64,000 bases of DNA from Actinobacteria bacterium 69-20 (GCA_001897425.1 MKSW01000013.1:211500-275499); one strand, 5' to 3'; positions 8,173-17,052 are shown, numbered from the stretch's first letter. Notes: generated from the letters alone by a model not told the origin. A program made the numbers and translations.

Positions 8173-8605
8173 TCAGGCCGCCGCGACTGCTATCGCCACG
8201 GTCAAGGCGAACGCCGACCCGAGCAGGGTGGCGGTCCTGCCGTGCGCCGTCGCGCGCGGCGTCGCGCGGAGCGGAAACAGCAGCTGGCGGCCCAAAGTAT
8301 TGGCTGCGAGCGCGGCGAGGAAGATCATGCCGCCCACCGGGGGCCGGATCTCGGTCGCGGCGATGAGCGCGGCCACACCGATGCCGGCCGACATGGACGA
8401 CTCCTACCCCGCCCTGGTCGGCGCCGTCGGCGCCGACCAGCCCCACGATGTAGGCGAGGTATCCCGGAACCAGCGGGATCACGCACGGCGACGCGAATGA
8501 CACGGCGCCGGCCGCCAAAGCCAGTGCGGCGGCCACGGCGAACGGGCCCGACAGCACGGTCTGGGTGAGACCCGACGAGATCACGAAAGATTCGGCACTG
8601 ATCAC
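8173..8605 (-). pseudogene. ccdA 5' remnant fused to a foreign membrane-gene 3' remnant
   Basis: Starting at ATG 8605, one base after the TlpA-like stop, about 60 codons encode a typical CcdA N-terminus (SFASPCVIPLVPGYLAY). Homology stops near 8425 and the frame becomes Arg/Gly-rich nonsense. Another frame, 8394-8173, then encodes 73 residues ending in a hydrophobic helix (LGRQLLFPLR inside), which resembles the C-terminal region of Lgt-like prolipoprotein transferases; this second match is uncertain. The arrangement fits a deletion joining the front of ccdA to the back of a downstream membrane gene. The 73-codon ORF has a TAGGAG upstream and might still be translated. Confidence 0.6.
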
Positions 8606-8606
8606 G

Positions 8607-9191
8607 TCAGTCCCGTTCGGCCGCGATGGGCGTGATGACCGAGACGAGTTCGCCGCGCGTGACCGGCCGTAGCCAGATGTGGGCCACCCGGTGCTTTCGG
8701 TCCAGCACGATGGTCGACGGGATCGAGGCGGTTGGAAAACCCCTCAACGACAGCAGGGTGATCATTGTCGGGTCGAAGATCGACGGGTACGGCGTTTTCG
8801 ACAGCGAATGGAAATCGCGACCCGCCTGCCGGGTGTCTCTGATGTCGACCCCCAGGAACTGGACGCCGGAAGACTGCAGGCTCGATGCGGCGGCGTTCAA
8901 TTCGGGCGCCTCCGCACGGCAGGGCGGACACCAGGAGCCCCAGAAGTTCAACACCACCACCTTGCCCGCGAAATCAGACAGCCGAATGGTTCCGTCGCCC
9001 ATCAGGTCCGGGCCGGTCAGGTCCCCGATCGTTCCCCGCTTCGCGACGGGGTAAGCGATCTGGTCGGCATTTCCTGGGGAGGAGAACTGGAACGACGCGT
9101 CCGACCCCGCGATACTCGAGCACCCGGCCATGCCGACCACGACAAGAACGGCGAGGATCACCCGACGCAGCCCCAGGCCAATCGGTACCAC
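8607..9191 (-). CDS. TlpA-family thiol-disulfide oxidoreductase, lipoprotein
   Basis: 194 residues from GTG 9191 (AGGCAGG upstream); upstream in-frame starts up to 9275 would lengthen the tail before the signal peptide. Lipobox VVGMAGCSS puts the anchor on Cys near residue 23. The mature part is a TlpA/ResA thioredoxin fold: LSDFAGKVVVLNFWGSWCPPCRAEAP with active site WCPPC, then GVDIRDT and the cis-Pro region GFPTASIPSTIVLD. It normally receives electrons from CcdA; here the partner ccdA is truncated, but the CcdA-like protein at 3994-4935 could substitute. A BlaI-like operator lies 320 bp upstream. Confidence 0.85.
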   Translation of the reverse strand: MVPIGLGLRRVILAVLVVVGMAGCSSIAGSDASFQFSSPGNADQIAYPVAKRGTIGDLTGPDLMGDGTIRLSDFAGKVVVLNFWGSWCPPCRAEAPELNAAASSLQSSGVQFLGVDIRDTRQAGRDFHSLSKTPYPSIFDPTMITLLSLRGFPTASIPSTIVLDRKHRVAHIWLRPVTRGELVSVITPIAAERD

Positions 9192-9712
9192 CCGGCCGAC
9201 CTGCCTGGCGCCGCCGCGCCGGGTCGCCGACTCAGCCCAAGAACCCTTCGTCACCCTGCGGCACTTTCTGTGCATCGCCCCGCCGGCCGAATCGTCCGGT
9301 CAACGAACCTGCGGCCCACATGCCGTGGGGTTTCGCGGGCTACGACCGTGTGAGCGCCGCCGCGGCGAAACGCGCCGCAGAACCCGGTGGCGTCGCTCGT
9401 CGCGGCATGCGCTGTCGGTGCCCGGACCCCCGTTGCCACCGGCGCGTCCCACAGCGTGCAACGCCATTGATGTTGGGTCCTCCCCACGGCCGCGCCCTTC
9501 CCGAAAGTTATCTACTATGATACATAGTAAGAAGGTCTTCGTCTACACCGCCCCGGCACCGACGCGTTCGAGTTCCCGGCTGTGCCACGGAGCCCGCGAG
9601 CGGAACATCCAGCCTGGCGGTGCGCACCGCGGCTGGGGGCGGCCGTTGCGATCGCCGTCGGCGAACCGGCAACGTTGGCGGTCGGGGCGTTTCGTCGGCC
9701 CGGCGCAGGCGC
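9192..9712. other. intergenic region with BlaI-like operator
   Basis: About 520 bp upstream of the TlpA-like gene. Apart from the palindrome at 9512-9530 no gene-like signal was found on either strand. Confidence 0.45.
9512..9530. promoter_or_regulatory. BlaI-type operator upstream of the tlpA-like gene
   Basis: CTACTATGATACATAGTAA is a near-perfect palindrome sharing CTACTATGAT with the site at 3751. Confidence 0.55.
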
Positions 9713-10201
9713 TCACCGGGACGCGGCTGGAACGCGACCGTGCCGCCGGTCGAGGGCGTAAGCGATGGCGCAGGCGAGCATGAGCGCCTCAGTGGCGATG
9801 GCCACGATGCCGAGCGGCTCGGTCCAATTGTCGATATCGTCACGGATCTGCGGCAGCCCGACAGTTCTGCTGGCGGCGTAGCCGGCCAGGGCGAGCGCTC
9901 CGGCGAGGGCGGTGGCGCCCCACACCCGCGGCGTGTCGGCGACCAGGAGCAGGCCGCCGAGCCCGAGGCCGGCGATCGTGAGGAGGATGAATCCGATGCC
10001 GATGTAGGGCGCCTCGGTGAGATGCATGTCGATGACCGGAATGTGAGCGACCGCCTCGCCGATCGCACCGAAGGCGGCGAGGCCGCGCCACCGTGACCGG
10101 GCGGGTGGCCCATTCAGCGACCACGGGACAGCGACCACCGGTCGGTTCACCGCACGCCTTTCGTCACCGCCCGCCCGGTGTGTGATGTCGGGGGCCGCCA
10201 T
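9713..10201 (-). CDS. small polytopic membrane protein
   Basis: 162 residues from ATG 10201 (GGGAAGAAAG upstream; GTG 10210 also in frame). Three or four membrane segments: around HIPVIDMHLTEAPYIGIGF, IAGLGLGGLLLVAD, TALAGALALAGYAAS and LGIVAIATEALMLACAIAYAL. Not assigned to a family. It lies downstream of the Met-rich exported protein and probably shares its BlaI-like operator, so a role in copper handling or envelope redox is plausible but unproven. Confidence 0.6.
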   Translation of the reverse strand: MAAPDITHRAGGDERRAVNRPVVAVPWSLNGPPARSRWRGLAAFGAIGEAVAHIPVIDMHLTEAPYIGIGFILLTIAGLGLGGLLLVADTPRVWGATALAGALALAGYAASRTVGLPQIRDDIDNWTEPLGIVAIATEALMLACAIAYALDRRHGRVPAASR

Positions 10202-10319
10202 AATCTGCACTTTCTTCCCATGGGAATCCGGAAACGCGCGGTTGCCCGCCCGGCGCCGTTGAATGGGGCGATCGCACCGTGTCGCGGTGGACCGTGCCCT
10301 GACCTTCGGGGCCGACGCG

Positions 10320-10724
10320 TCAGTGCGACGTGCCGCCCATCATCGACCCGCCGGAGCCGCTCATCAGGGAGCTGCTGGTCGATGTGCCGCCCATCATCGA
10401 CCCGCCGGAGCCGCCCATCATGGGGCTGCCGCTCATCGCGGCGTCGCCGCTCATGTATGTGGTCATCATTTGTCGCATCTGCGGGTTGCGCATGATCTGG
10501 CCACACTGGTCGATCATGCGGTTGACCTCGTCTGGGCTCAGGGCCGATCCGGTGCGCGGGGCGGCGGGCGGCGCCGGCTGCGTGCTGCTGGCCGTCATAT
10601 CGGCCCGCGGGCCGGGCTCCGCGGCGGGAGACGCGGCGAATGCGGCCGGGGCGCCGGCGATGATGACGGCGCCGGTCAGCCCACCGGCGGCGAAGGTCAC
10701 GGCGTGGCGCATGAGTCGGTTCAT
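10320..10724 (-). CDS. exported Met-rich putative copper-binding protein
   Basis: 134 residues with a signal peptide (cut near AFA-ASPAAE). The mature chain has a low-complexity Pro/Ala linker, a short conserved-looking block (LSPDEVNRMIDQCGQIMRNP) and a C-terminal tail in which MMGG/SMMGG units recur. The tail arose partly by duplication: a 31-bp stretch occurs identically at 10330-10360 and 10384-10414. Met-rich tails of this sort bind Cu(I). Preceded by a BlaI-like operator. Copper binding is inferred. Confidence 0.75.
   Translation of the reverse strand: MNRLMRHAVTFAAGGLTGAVIIAGAPAAFAASPAAEPGPRADMTASSTQPAPPAAPRTGSALSPDEVNRMIDQCGQIMRNPQMRQMMTTYMSGDAAMSGSPMMGGSGGSMMGGTSTSSSLMSGSGGSMMGGTSH
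10330..10414. repeat. 31-bp direct repeat inside the Met-rich gene
   Basis: Identical 31-bp copies at 10330-10360 and 10384-10414, spaced 54 bp start to start (18 codons), so expansion keeps frame. They encode the repeated GSGGSMMGGT block. Confidence 0.85.
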
Positions 10725-10756
10725 GACAACTGTCCTTTCCCCGGCTTACCGGGAAT

Positions 10757-10775
10757 CTACTAAAACTGATAGTAC
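10757..10775. promoter_or_regulatory. BlaI-type operator upstream of the Met-rich gene
   Basis: CTACTAAAACTGATAGTAC fits the 19-bp family, 33 bp upstream of the start at 10724 and immediately downstream of the copper ATPase gene. Confidence 0.5.
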
Positions 10776-10788
10776 CTGTGTCGGCGGT

Positions 10789-13071
10789 TTAGGCGGCGCT
10801 GCGGAAGCGGCGCAGCCGCAGGCTGTTGGAGACGACGAACACGCTGGAGCCGGCCATCGCGATGCCGGCGATCATCGGGTTGAGCAGCCCGGCCGCGGCC
10901 AGCGGCAGCGCGGCGAGGTTGTAGGCGAATGCCCAAAACAGGTTGCCCTTGATCGTGGCCAGCGTGCGGCGGGCCAGCCGGATCGCGTCAACGACGGCAG
11001 CCAGGTCGCCGCGGACCAGCGTCAGATCGGCGGCCTCGATGGCGGCGTCGGTGCCGGTGCCCATCGCCAGGCCCAGGTCAGCCTGGGCCAACGCGGCGGC
11101 GTCGTTGACGCCGTCACCGACCATCGCAACGACCCGGCCGTCCCGTTGCAGGCTTTTGACCAGGTCGACCTTGCCGGCCGGTAGTACGCCGGCGATCACG
11201 CCGTGTGCCGGGTCGATGCCAACGTCGGCTGCGACCGCGGCGGCGGCCGTCGCGTTGTCGCCGGTGAGCAGCATCGGGGACAGCCCGAGCCTGCGCAGCC
11301 GGGCGATCGCCTCCGCCGCTCCCAGTTTGATCGTGTCGGCGACCTCGAGCACGGCACGCGCGTGCCCGTCCCAGGCGACCGCGACCACGGTGCGGCCGCG
11401 TTCCTCAGCCTGCGCGACGGCCCGTTGCAACGGCGCCGGCAGCGGGATTGCCTGTTCTTCGAGCAGGCCAGGACGGCCGGCGAGCATCCGGTGTCCCTCT
11501 ACCAGGCCGCGGACGCCCAGACCCTGCAGGTTGGCGAAATCTTCCACGGCCGGTAGCGACCCGGCGTCGTGTCGGGCGCGGTCCGCGATGGCTCGGCCGA
11601 TGGGATGCTCGGAGGCGTTCTCGAGCGCCCCGGCGAGGCGCAGCACCTCGGCTTCGTCGCTGCCGCCGGTGGTGGCAATCGCGAGAAGGCTCATCTTGCC
11701 GGTGGTGACGGTGCCGGTCTTGTCCAGCACGATCGTATCCACCCGTCGGGTTGATTCGAGTACTTCCGGGCCCCTGATCAGGATGCCGAGCCGGGCGCCG
11801 CGGCCGGTGCCGACCAACAGTGCGGTCGGGGTGGCCAGGCCGAGTGCGCACGGGCAGGCGATGATCAACACTGCCACCGCTGCCCCGAATGCGACCGTCG
11901 TGTCGGCCCCGAAGGCCAGCCATGCCACCAGGGTCATCGCGGCGAGCGCCATCACGGTGGGCACGAAGATGGCCGAGATTCGGTCGGCAAGCCGCTGCAC
12001 CTGTGCCTTGCCGTTTTGCGCGTCGGTGACCAGCTTGGCCATCTGCGCCAGCTGGGTCGCCGCGCCGATCCGGGTCGCCCGGACCACCAGCCGGCCGCCC
12101 ACGTTGACGGTGCCGCCGACCACCGGGTCGCTCGGTCCGACCTCGACCGGCACCGACTCGCCGGTGATCATGCTCGCGTCCACCGCGGAAGCGCCGTCTT
12201 CGACGGTGCCGTCGGTGGCGATCTTCTCCCCGGGCCGCACCACGAACCGGTCGTCGACCGTCAGCGCGTCGATCGGTATCCGCTGTTCGCGCCCGTCGCG
12301 CAGCACCGAGGCGTCCTTGGCGCCCAGCTCGAAAAGCGCGCGCAGCGCGGCCCCGGCGCGGCGGCGGGAACGGACCTCGAAAAACCGTCCGGCCAGGATC
12401 GCCGCGGTGATGCCGGTGGCGACCTCGAAATAGATACTGCGCCCGGCTGCGCCACCGGACACGGCCCAGCTGAAGCTCTCATGCATGCCTGCGGCGCCGG
12501 CGCCACCGAAAACCAGCGCGTACACCGACCACGCGGACGCCGCGGAAACCCCGATGGAAATCAGCGTGTCCATCGTCGCCGCTCCGTGCCGGGCATTGAT
12601 CACCGCCGCCTTGTGGAACGGCCACGCACCCCAGGTCACCACCGGGAGCGCCAACGCGAGGGAGAGCCACTGCCAGTACGGGAACTGCACCGGCGGCACC
12701 ATCGCCAACACGATCACTACCGCCGCCAACGCGGCCGAGACGCGCATCCGGCCGCGCAGGGCGCGCAGCTCCTCGTCATGCTCGTCGCCGTCGTGCCCCG
12801 ACCCCGGCTCCAGCATGGTCGTGACCGGTGTGGCCGTGTACCCGGTGGCCGCAACGACCTTCACCAAGTCCCCGGTCGACACATCCGGCGGATAGGTGAC
12901 CCGGGCTCGTTCGGTCGCGAAATTCACGCTCGCCGACACGCCCGGCATCTTGGCCAGTTTCCGCTCGATCCGTGACGAGCACGACGCGCACGTCATCCCG
13001 CCGATCGATAGCTCCACCTGCCGAAGGCCCGCCGCCGACCGGCCGTCCCGCTGTACCGGTGTCACCGTCAT
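10789..13071 (-). CDS. copA: Cu(I)-exporting P-type ATPase
   Basis: 760 residues. N-terminal HMA domain with GMTCASC (25-31), eight membrane helices, actuator motif TGES (303-306), CPC (406-408) in helix 6, phosphorylation site DKTGT (450-454), and [10 protein letters not shown] in the P-domain. CPC plus the HMA Cys pair marks the P1B-1 copper class. An Asp/Glu/His-rich stretch ([13 protein letters not shown], about 90-102) lies between the HMA domain and helix 1. It exports cytoplasmic Cu(I). copZ lies just upstream in the same direction, and both are read away from the CueR-type operator. Confidence 0.95.
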   Translation of the reverse strand: MTVTPVQRDGRSAAGLRQVELSIGGMTCASCSSRIERKLAKMPGVSASVNFATERARVTYPPDVSTGDLVKVVAATGYTATPVTTMLEPGSGHDGDEHDEELRALRGRMRVSAALAAVVIVLAMVPPVQFPYWQWLSLALALPVVTWGAWPFHKAAVINARHGAATMDTLISIGVSAASAWSVYALVFGGAGAAGMHESFSWAVSGGAAGRSIYFEVATGITAAILAGRFFEVRSRRRAGAALRALFELGAKDASVLRDGREQRIPIDALTVDDRFVVRPGEKIATDGTVEDGASAVDASMITGESVPVEVGPSDPVVGGTVNVGGRLVVRATRIGAATQLAQMAKLVTDAQNGKAQVQRLADRISAIFVPTVMALAAMTLVAWLAFGADTTVAFGAAVAVLIIACPCALGLATPTALLVGTGRGARLGILIRGPEVLESTRRVDTIVLDKTGTVTTGKMSLLAIATTGGSDEAEVLRLAGALENASEHPIGRAIADRARHDAGSLPAVEDFANLQGLGVRGLVEGHRMLAGRPGLLEEQAIPLPAPLQRAVAQAEERGRTVVAVAWDGHARAVLEVADTIKLGAAEAIARLRRLGLSPMLLTGDNATAAAAVAADVGIDPAHGVIAGVLPAGKVDLVKSLQRDGRVVAMVGDGVNDAAALAQADLGLAMGTGTDAAIEAADLTLVRGDLAAVVDAIRLARRTLATIKGNLFWAFAYNLAALPLAAAGLLNPMIAGIAMAGSSVFVVSNSLRLRRFRSAA

Positions 13072-13114
13072 CTTCGATCTCCTTTTGGACGTACTTCGGT
13101 TTATGGCCGGTGGT

Positions 13115-13324
13115 TCAGCTTGCGGTCAGCTCGAAGCCGGCCTCGGTCACCGCGGCGCGCACTCGCCCGACGGGCAGCGGGTCGTCACTGGTCACCGTCA
13201 CCCGCCCCGACGCGACATCCACATCGACCCCATGCACGCCGTCGATGGCCGTGATCTCGCCTGTCACCGCGTCCGCACAGTGGCCGCACGTCATCCCGTC
13301 AACGGTGTAAGTGGTCTTGTTCAT
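13115..13324 (-). CDS. copZ: CopZ-type copper chaperone
   Basis: 69 residues from ATG 13324 with GGAG about 7 nt upstream. Single HMA domain: [15 protein letters not shown] with CxxC at residues 12-15, ending GFELTAS. The cytoplasmic chaperone hands Cu(I) to the HMA domain of CopA. It is 43 bp upstream of copA in the same operon and divergent from cueR. Confidence 0.9.
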   Translation of the reverse strand: MNKTTYTVDGMTCGHCADAVTGEITAIDGVHGVDVDVASGRVTVTSDDPLPVGRVRAAVTEAGFELTAS

Positions 13325-13368
13325 CGGTGTCTCCTTCGGTAGTAGAAATCGCAACAACGCCAGCATGA

Positions 13369-13390
13369 ACCTTCCAGTACGATGGAATGT
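13369..13390. promoter_or_regulatory. CueR-type MerR-family operator
   Basis: ACCTTCC-N8-GGAATGT lies between copZ and the MerR-family gene, with one mismatch from a perfect inverted repeat. This is the ACCTTCC/GGAAGGT signature of copper-responsive MerR regulators. Confidence 0.75.
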
Positions 13391-13412
13391 CAAGGGGAAG
13401 TCGGGAGATGTG

Positions 13413-13868
13413 ATGAAGATCGGCGAACTCGCGGCAGTCAGCGGGGCAACACCCAAAACAATCCGCTTTTACGAAGAAGCAGGAGTCCTACCGGAACCCG
13501 CGCGCACATTGGGCGGCTACCGGAACTACGGGGCCGATGCCGTCGACCGGCTCGCGTTCATCGGCCACGCTCAGGCAGCCGGGCTGTCACTACGACAGAT
13601 CCGCCAGATCCTTGCCATTCACGACGGTGGCAACCCACCCTGCGCCCACGTACGAAACGTGCTGACCGAGCGCCTGGATGACGTGCGCGCCCAGATGGCC
13701 GAACTCATTACCCTCGAAACCCACCTTGAAATGCTCCTCGCACGTGGACAAGAGAGCCGGCCCACCGAGCACGACAACGGCAGCATCTGCTGGATTCTGG
13801 AGGCCGAGACACCCACGCCCACTGGGGCAGCTATGCAGGAACCCGCGTCCACGGGGCATATCTGCTGA
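13413..13868 (+). CDS. cueR: CueR-like MerR-family copper regulator
   Basis: 151 residues from ATG 13413 (GGGAG upstream); an earlier frame start at 13311 would cover the operator and is rejected. N-terminal winged helix (MKIGELAAVSGATPKTIRFYEEAGVLPEP), long dimerisation helix, and a metal loop with Cys at NPPCAHV (about residue 77) and further Cys in the tail (GSICWIL, final GHIC). CueR relatives activate copZ/copA by distorting the promoter when Cu(I) binds. The extra C-terminal cysteines suggest a metal site somewhat different from E. coli CueR. Confidence 0.85.
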   Translation: MKIGELAAVSGATPKTIRFYEEAGVLPEPARTLGGYRNYGADAVDRLAFIGHAQAAGLSLRQIRQILAIHDGGNPPCAHVRNVLTERLDDVRAQMAELITLETHLEMLLARGQESRPTEHDNGSICWILEAETPTPTGAAMQEPASTGHIC

Positions 13869-13960
13869 CCGGTCCGGGAATCGTCACCAACCCGACCGCT
13901 CCCCTGACACGCCGTGCAGCATCAAGCCGCAGTTCGCCCATGGCCCATCGGCGGGTGTCG

Positions 13961-15028
13961 TCATGCGGGATTTGGGTGGCGGTGCCGGTGGTGGGCGTCC
14001 GGGTAGTGCGGGTGCGTATGCGTAATCGGCTCGTGGGTGTGCACGTGCGTGTGGCGAACCCCGTCAGGCACCTCTTGGCCGGGCTCGTGCGCATGCTGGT
14101 GGTGCTCGTCGTGGACGTGCCAATGTTCGTGGGTGATCGCGTCGTGGGTGTGCTCATGTTCGTGCCGCTCGGTCAAATGCAGCCAGACGCCGACGGCCAT
14201 CAACCCCGCAGCGACTATCAGCGGCCAGGTCACGGGTTCCCCGAAGGCCAGCGCAAGGATCGCCCCGAAAAAAGGCGCGACCGAGTAGTAAGCGCTGGCG
14301 CGGGCGGTGCCAACGTGACGCATCCCCACGATGAACAGGGTGAGGCTGATCCCGTAGGCGAACAGCCCGATCACTGCGGCCGCGCCGATCTGAAGCGGGC
14401 CCGGCAGCCGGGCTCCGAAGGCGAAGGCGATGACGAGGTTGGCTGGCCCTGCGACGCCGCCTTTGATGGCGGCGAGCCAGGTCGCATCGTTCAACGACAC
14501 CATGCGGGTCAAGTTGTTGTCCAAACCCCAACACAGGCAGGCCGCCAGTATCGCCACCGCGGGCCACACGTTGACGAAGCTCGCTCCGGAGGGAACGGAT
14601 AGGACGGCGGCGCCGGCGACGATCGCGACCATGCCCAGCGCGATGCGACGGTCGACGTTCTCCTTGAACACGATCCAGGCCAGCGCTGCCGTGAATGCCC
14701 CCTCGGCGTTCAGCAGCAGGGACGCGCCGGTCGCGGGCATATTCGCCAACCCCAGCATCAAAAGGACCGGCCCGGCGAGCCCGCCGAAGAAGATCGCCCC
14801 GGCCAGTGCGGGGATCTCGTCGCGGGCTATCCGGACGCGGCCCGGGCGACGGATCAACCGGTACAGGCCCAGCCCGGCGCCCGAGCCCGCATACAGCAAG
14901 CCTGCCAGCAGCACGGGGCTGACATTGTCGGCCAGCAGCAGCTTGGCCAGCGGCGTGCCCGCACCGAACAGCAGCGCCGAGGCCAACGTGGCCTGAACCC
15001 CCGGATTCCGCAATGCCGCCGACCTCAT
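13961..15028 (-). CDS. EamA/DMT-family exporter with His-rich tail
   Basis: 355 residues from ATG 15028 (MRSAALRNP). Ten membrane helices in two EamA repeats (about residues 5-285), for example ALLFGAGTPLAKLL and GLANMPATGASLLLNAEGAFTAALAW. The final ~70 residues are an extreme His/Glu tail with blocks such as HEHEHTHD, HEHWHVHDEHHQHAHE and HTHVHTHEPITHTHPH, which must bind divalent metals. EamA transporters export small metabolites; the tail makes a metal or metal-chelate substrate, or metal gating, plausible. Convergent with cueR and 93 bp from it. The first 433 bp are duplicated at the window's left edge. Confidence 0.85.
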   Translation of the reverse strand: MRSAALRNPGVQATLASALLFGAGTPLAKLLLADNVSPVLLAGLLYAGSGAGLGLYRLIRRPGRVRIARDEIPALAGAIFFGGLAGPVLLMLGLANMPATGASLLLNAEGAFTAALAWIVFKENVDRRIALGMVAIVAGAAVLSVPSGASFVNVWPAVAILAACLCWGLDNNLTRMVSLNDATWLAAIKGGVAGPANLVIAFAFGARLPGPLQIGAAAVIGLFAYGISLTLFIVGMRHVGTARASAYYSVAPFFGAILALAFGEPVTWPLIVAAGLMAVGVWLHLTERHEHEHTHDAITHEHWHVHDEHHQHAHEPGQEVPDGVRHTHVHTHEPITHTHPHYPDAHHRHRHPNPA

Positions 15029-15578
15029 GAACACAAACGGTAGCGCGTACGACGTCCCTCCGGTCGGCCAGTGCCTCGTCTCATCGCGACGGTCAGGTCT
15101 CTCGTTCCGCCCAGGCGCGAGGCGGTCACTGCGGCCTGGACCACGATCCAAATCGCGCACATCGGCCTACACGGGCCAGCTACGACAGATTTGGTGCCAA
15201 GCGAGAGCCGTGGGTGGCACACCGACTCGGCCGCACCGTTGCAGGCGGTCGTGATCGGTCGCCCGTGGAGGCTGCCATAGCCTTGGCGCGTGGCGAATCG
15301 GCGATACACCGTCCTTGTTGAGGATTCACCGTGGGTGAATGGGACAAGCGTGGGCGGACGATTGGTGAAGCGGAGTCACTAGTTTCGCGATACCGCACCG
15401 TGCTCTCGGACTCGACTGTGACCCCCGGCCCGCGATGTGAGTCGGCGCCACGCACGGCAGCAGGGAGCCTCGAGGCTCCCCGGCGGCAAGAGCGACCGCA
15501 GCTCCGGCCGTCAGCATGTGCGCGAAGCTTGCCGCTGCGTCGAGGATTCAACCTGGAATGAATGCGGCGTTTGGACTT
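15029..15578. other. intergenic region between the copper and mercury modules
   Basis: About 550 bp without a convincing gene. It carries a perfect inverted repeat at 15324-15340. A GTG-started frame at 15331 overlaps that repeat but has no recognisable product. Confidence 0.4.
15324..15340. promoter_or_regulatory. perfect inverted repeat ATTCACC-GTG-GGTGAAT
   Basis: Seven-base arms around a 3-nt centre. Size and symmetry are like a dimeric repressor operator, but no gene starts convincingly next to it. Confidence 0.3.
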
Positions 15579-16955
15579 TTAGGCGCAGCAGGAGGTGGGG
15601 AGTTCGTTGCGAAACAGGTTGGCGGCGAGTCGGATTCCTTCGGCGGTGGTGAGGTAGGGGGCCCAGGTGTCGGCGAGTTGGGTGACGGTGAATCCGGCGG
15701 TGATTGCGTAGGTGGCGGCGAGCATCATCTCACCGGCATTGTCGGTCAGGGCGTGGATGCCGAGGACTTTCCCGCTGTCGGCGTCCGCGACGATCTTGAT
15801 GCCGCCACGGCTGCGGTGGTCGACCATGGCGCGTGGCAGGTCGGTTATTGGCAGGTAGCGGCAGGAGCAGCGGTATCCGGCGGCGATCACGTCTGCCTCG
15901 GTCATGCCGGCCGACGCGAGTTGCGGTGACGTGAACAGCACCGACGGCAGGCCGGCGTAGTCGACACGCTCATGGGTCCCCAAGGCATTGCGTGCAGCAA
16001 TTTTGCCTGTCGCTGCGGCCACGTACACGTATTGGGGCGCGCCGGTGACGTCGCCGGCGGCGAACACTACCGGGTTGCTGGTGCGCTGCTCGTCGTCCAC
16101 AGTGACGAATCCCCGCGCATCGGTTGCCACGCCTGCCGCAGCCAGGCCGAGCCCGTCGGTTCGGGGTACGCGCCCGACGGCAACGAGAAGGCACTCGCCG
16201 ACAACCTGAGTACCCGAGTTGGTCTTGACGCGCACCAGCCCGCCGTCGCCGCTGGTTCGGACAGCGCGGTCGGCGATGATGCGGATGCCGTCATCGGCGA
16301 GCGCCTTTTCGAGTTCGGCGGCGAGTTCTGGTTCGGTGTGCGGGGCGATGCGGCCCACCACGGTGACTTCGGAACCCAGCCGGGCGAAAAGCTGTGCCTG
16401 TTCCAGTCCGACAAAGCCGCCGCCTACGACCACCAGCGACTTCGGAAGTACATCGAGTTCCATCGCGGTCGTCGAGGTGAGGTAGTCGACGTGCTCCAGC
16501 CCGGGAATGTCGGGGACTTTAGGCTCCACACCGGTGGCCACCAAATAGGCGCGAGCCTGGAGCACGCGGCCTGCGGCGAGGAGAGTGTCGGGGCCGGTGA
16601 ACCGAGCCTCGCCGCGAATGATGTCGAACCCGTAGGCGGCGGCGATGTCCACGTATTTGGACCGCCGCAAGTGCCCCACCAGGACGTCTTTCTGCGCGAT
16701 CAGTGCCGCCAGGTCGACCTCGCCTGCGCTGGTCGGCACTCCGTCGAATGTCTGGTTTTCCGAGGAATGACGGCCGTGGGCAGCGGCCAGCAGCATCTTC
16801 GACGGCACACAGCCGACATTCACGCAGGTGCCGCCTATCTCGGCGCGCTCGATGACCGCCACGGTAGCCCCGTCCAATCGGGCATGGATCGCGGCGGACA
16901 TCGCTGCCCCACCCGTTCCGATCACAGCCAGGCCGAGCTCGGTGTTTTTCGTCAT
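15579..16955 (-). CDS. merA: mercury(II) reductase
   Basis: 458 residues from ATG 16955 (an in-frame upstream start at 16994 lies close to the mer operator). FAD-dependent pyridine nucleotide-disulfide oxidoreductase: FAD motif VIGTGGAAMSAA, redox pair GGTCVNVGCVPSK (C44, C49), NAD(P) motif VVVGGGFVGLEQAQ, second FAD motif VFAAGDV, and the diagnostic C-terminal vicinal cysteines (PTSCCA). Reduces Hg(II) to Hg(0) with NADPH in the cytoplasm. There is no N-terminal HMA domain, as in many actinobacterial enzymes. No merT/merP/merB is adjacent. Transcribed divergently from merR. Confidence 0.95.
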   Translation of the reverse strand: MTKNTELGLAVIGTGGAAMSAAIHARLDGATVAVIERAEIGGTCVNVGCVPSKMLLAAAHGRHSSENQTFDGVPTSAGEVDLAALIAQKDVLVGHLRRSKYVDIAAAYGFDIIRGEARFTGPDTLLAAGRVLQARAYLVATGVEPKVPDIPGLEHVDYLTSTTAMELDVLPKSLVVVGGGFVGLEQAQLFARLGSEVTVVGRIAPHTEPELAAELEKALADDGIRIIADRAVRTSGDGGLVRVKTNSGTQVVGECLLVAVGRVPRTDGLGLAAAGVATDARGFVTVDDEQRTSNPVVFAAGDVTGAPQYVYVAAATGKIAARNALGTHERVDYAGLPSVLFTSPQLASAGMTEADVIAAGYRCSCRYLPITDLPRAMVDHRSRGGIKIVADADSGKVLGIHALTDNAGEMMLAATYAITAGFTVTQLADTWAPYLTTAEGIRLAANLFRNELPTSCCA

Positions 16956-17003
16956 GCCTGCCCTTCCGCGCGGCCCGCTCCGGTCGCCACACACCCATCG
17001 TTA

Positions 17004-17025
17004 ACCTTCAACTACGCTTGAAGGT
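17004..17025. promoter_or_regulatory. mer operator/promoter
   Basis: Perfect inverted repeat ACCTTCA-N8-TGAAGGT between merA and merR, with the same spacing as the CueR-type operator at 13369, as expected for MerR-family sites. Confidence 0.75.
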
Positions 17026-17052
17026 CAAGGACGAATAAGGGGGCGTCGACGC

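Larger units (their letters stand above)
1..15028. repeat. direct repeat of eamA 5' ends flanking the copper island
   Basis: Copies at 1-448 and 14596-15043, same orientation, colinear over at least 433 bp without indels and roughly 85-90% identical. They bracket the whole copper island. The left copy may extend beyond the window. Confidence 0.75.

Noticed and set aside
13331..13345. GTAGTAG near copZ as a seventh BlaI site
   Set aside because: Only one half-site is present, with no CTAC arm at the 19-bp spacing; the ACCTTCC operator already explains this promoter.
15025..15309. 94-codon minus-strand frame upstream of eamA
   Set aside because: No recognisable domain, overlaps the eamA start, composition like random GC-rich sequence.
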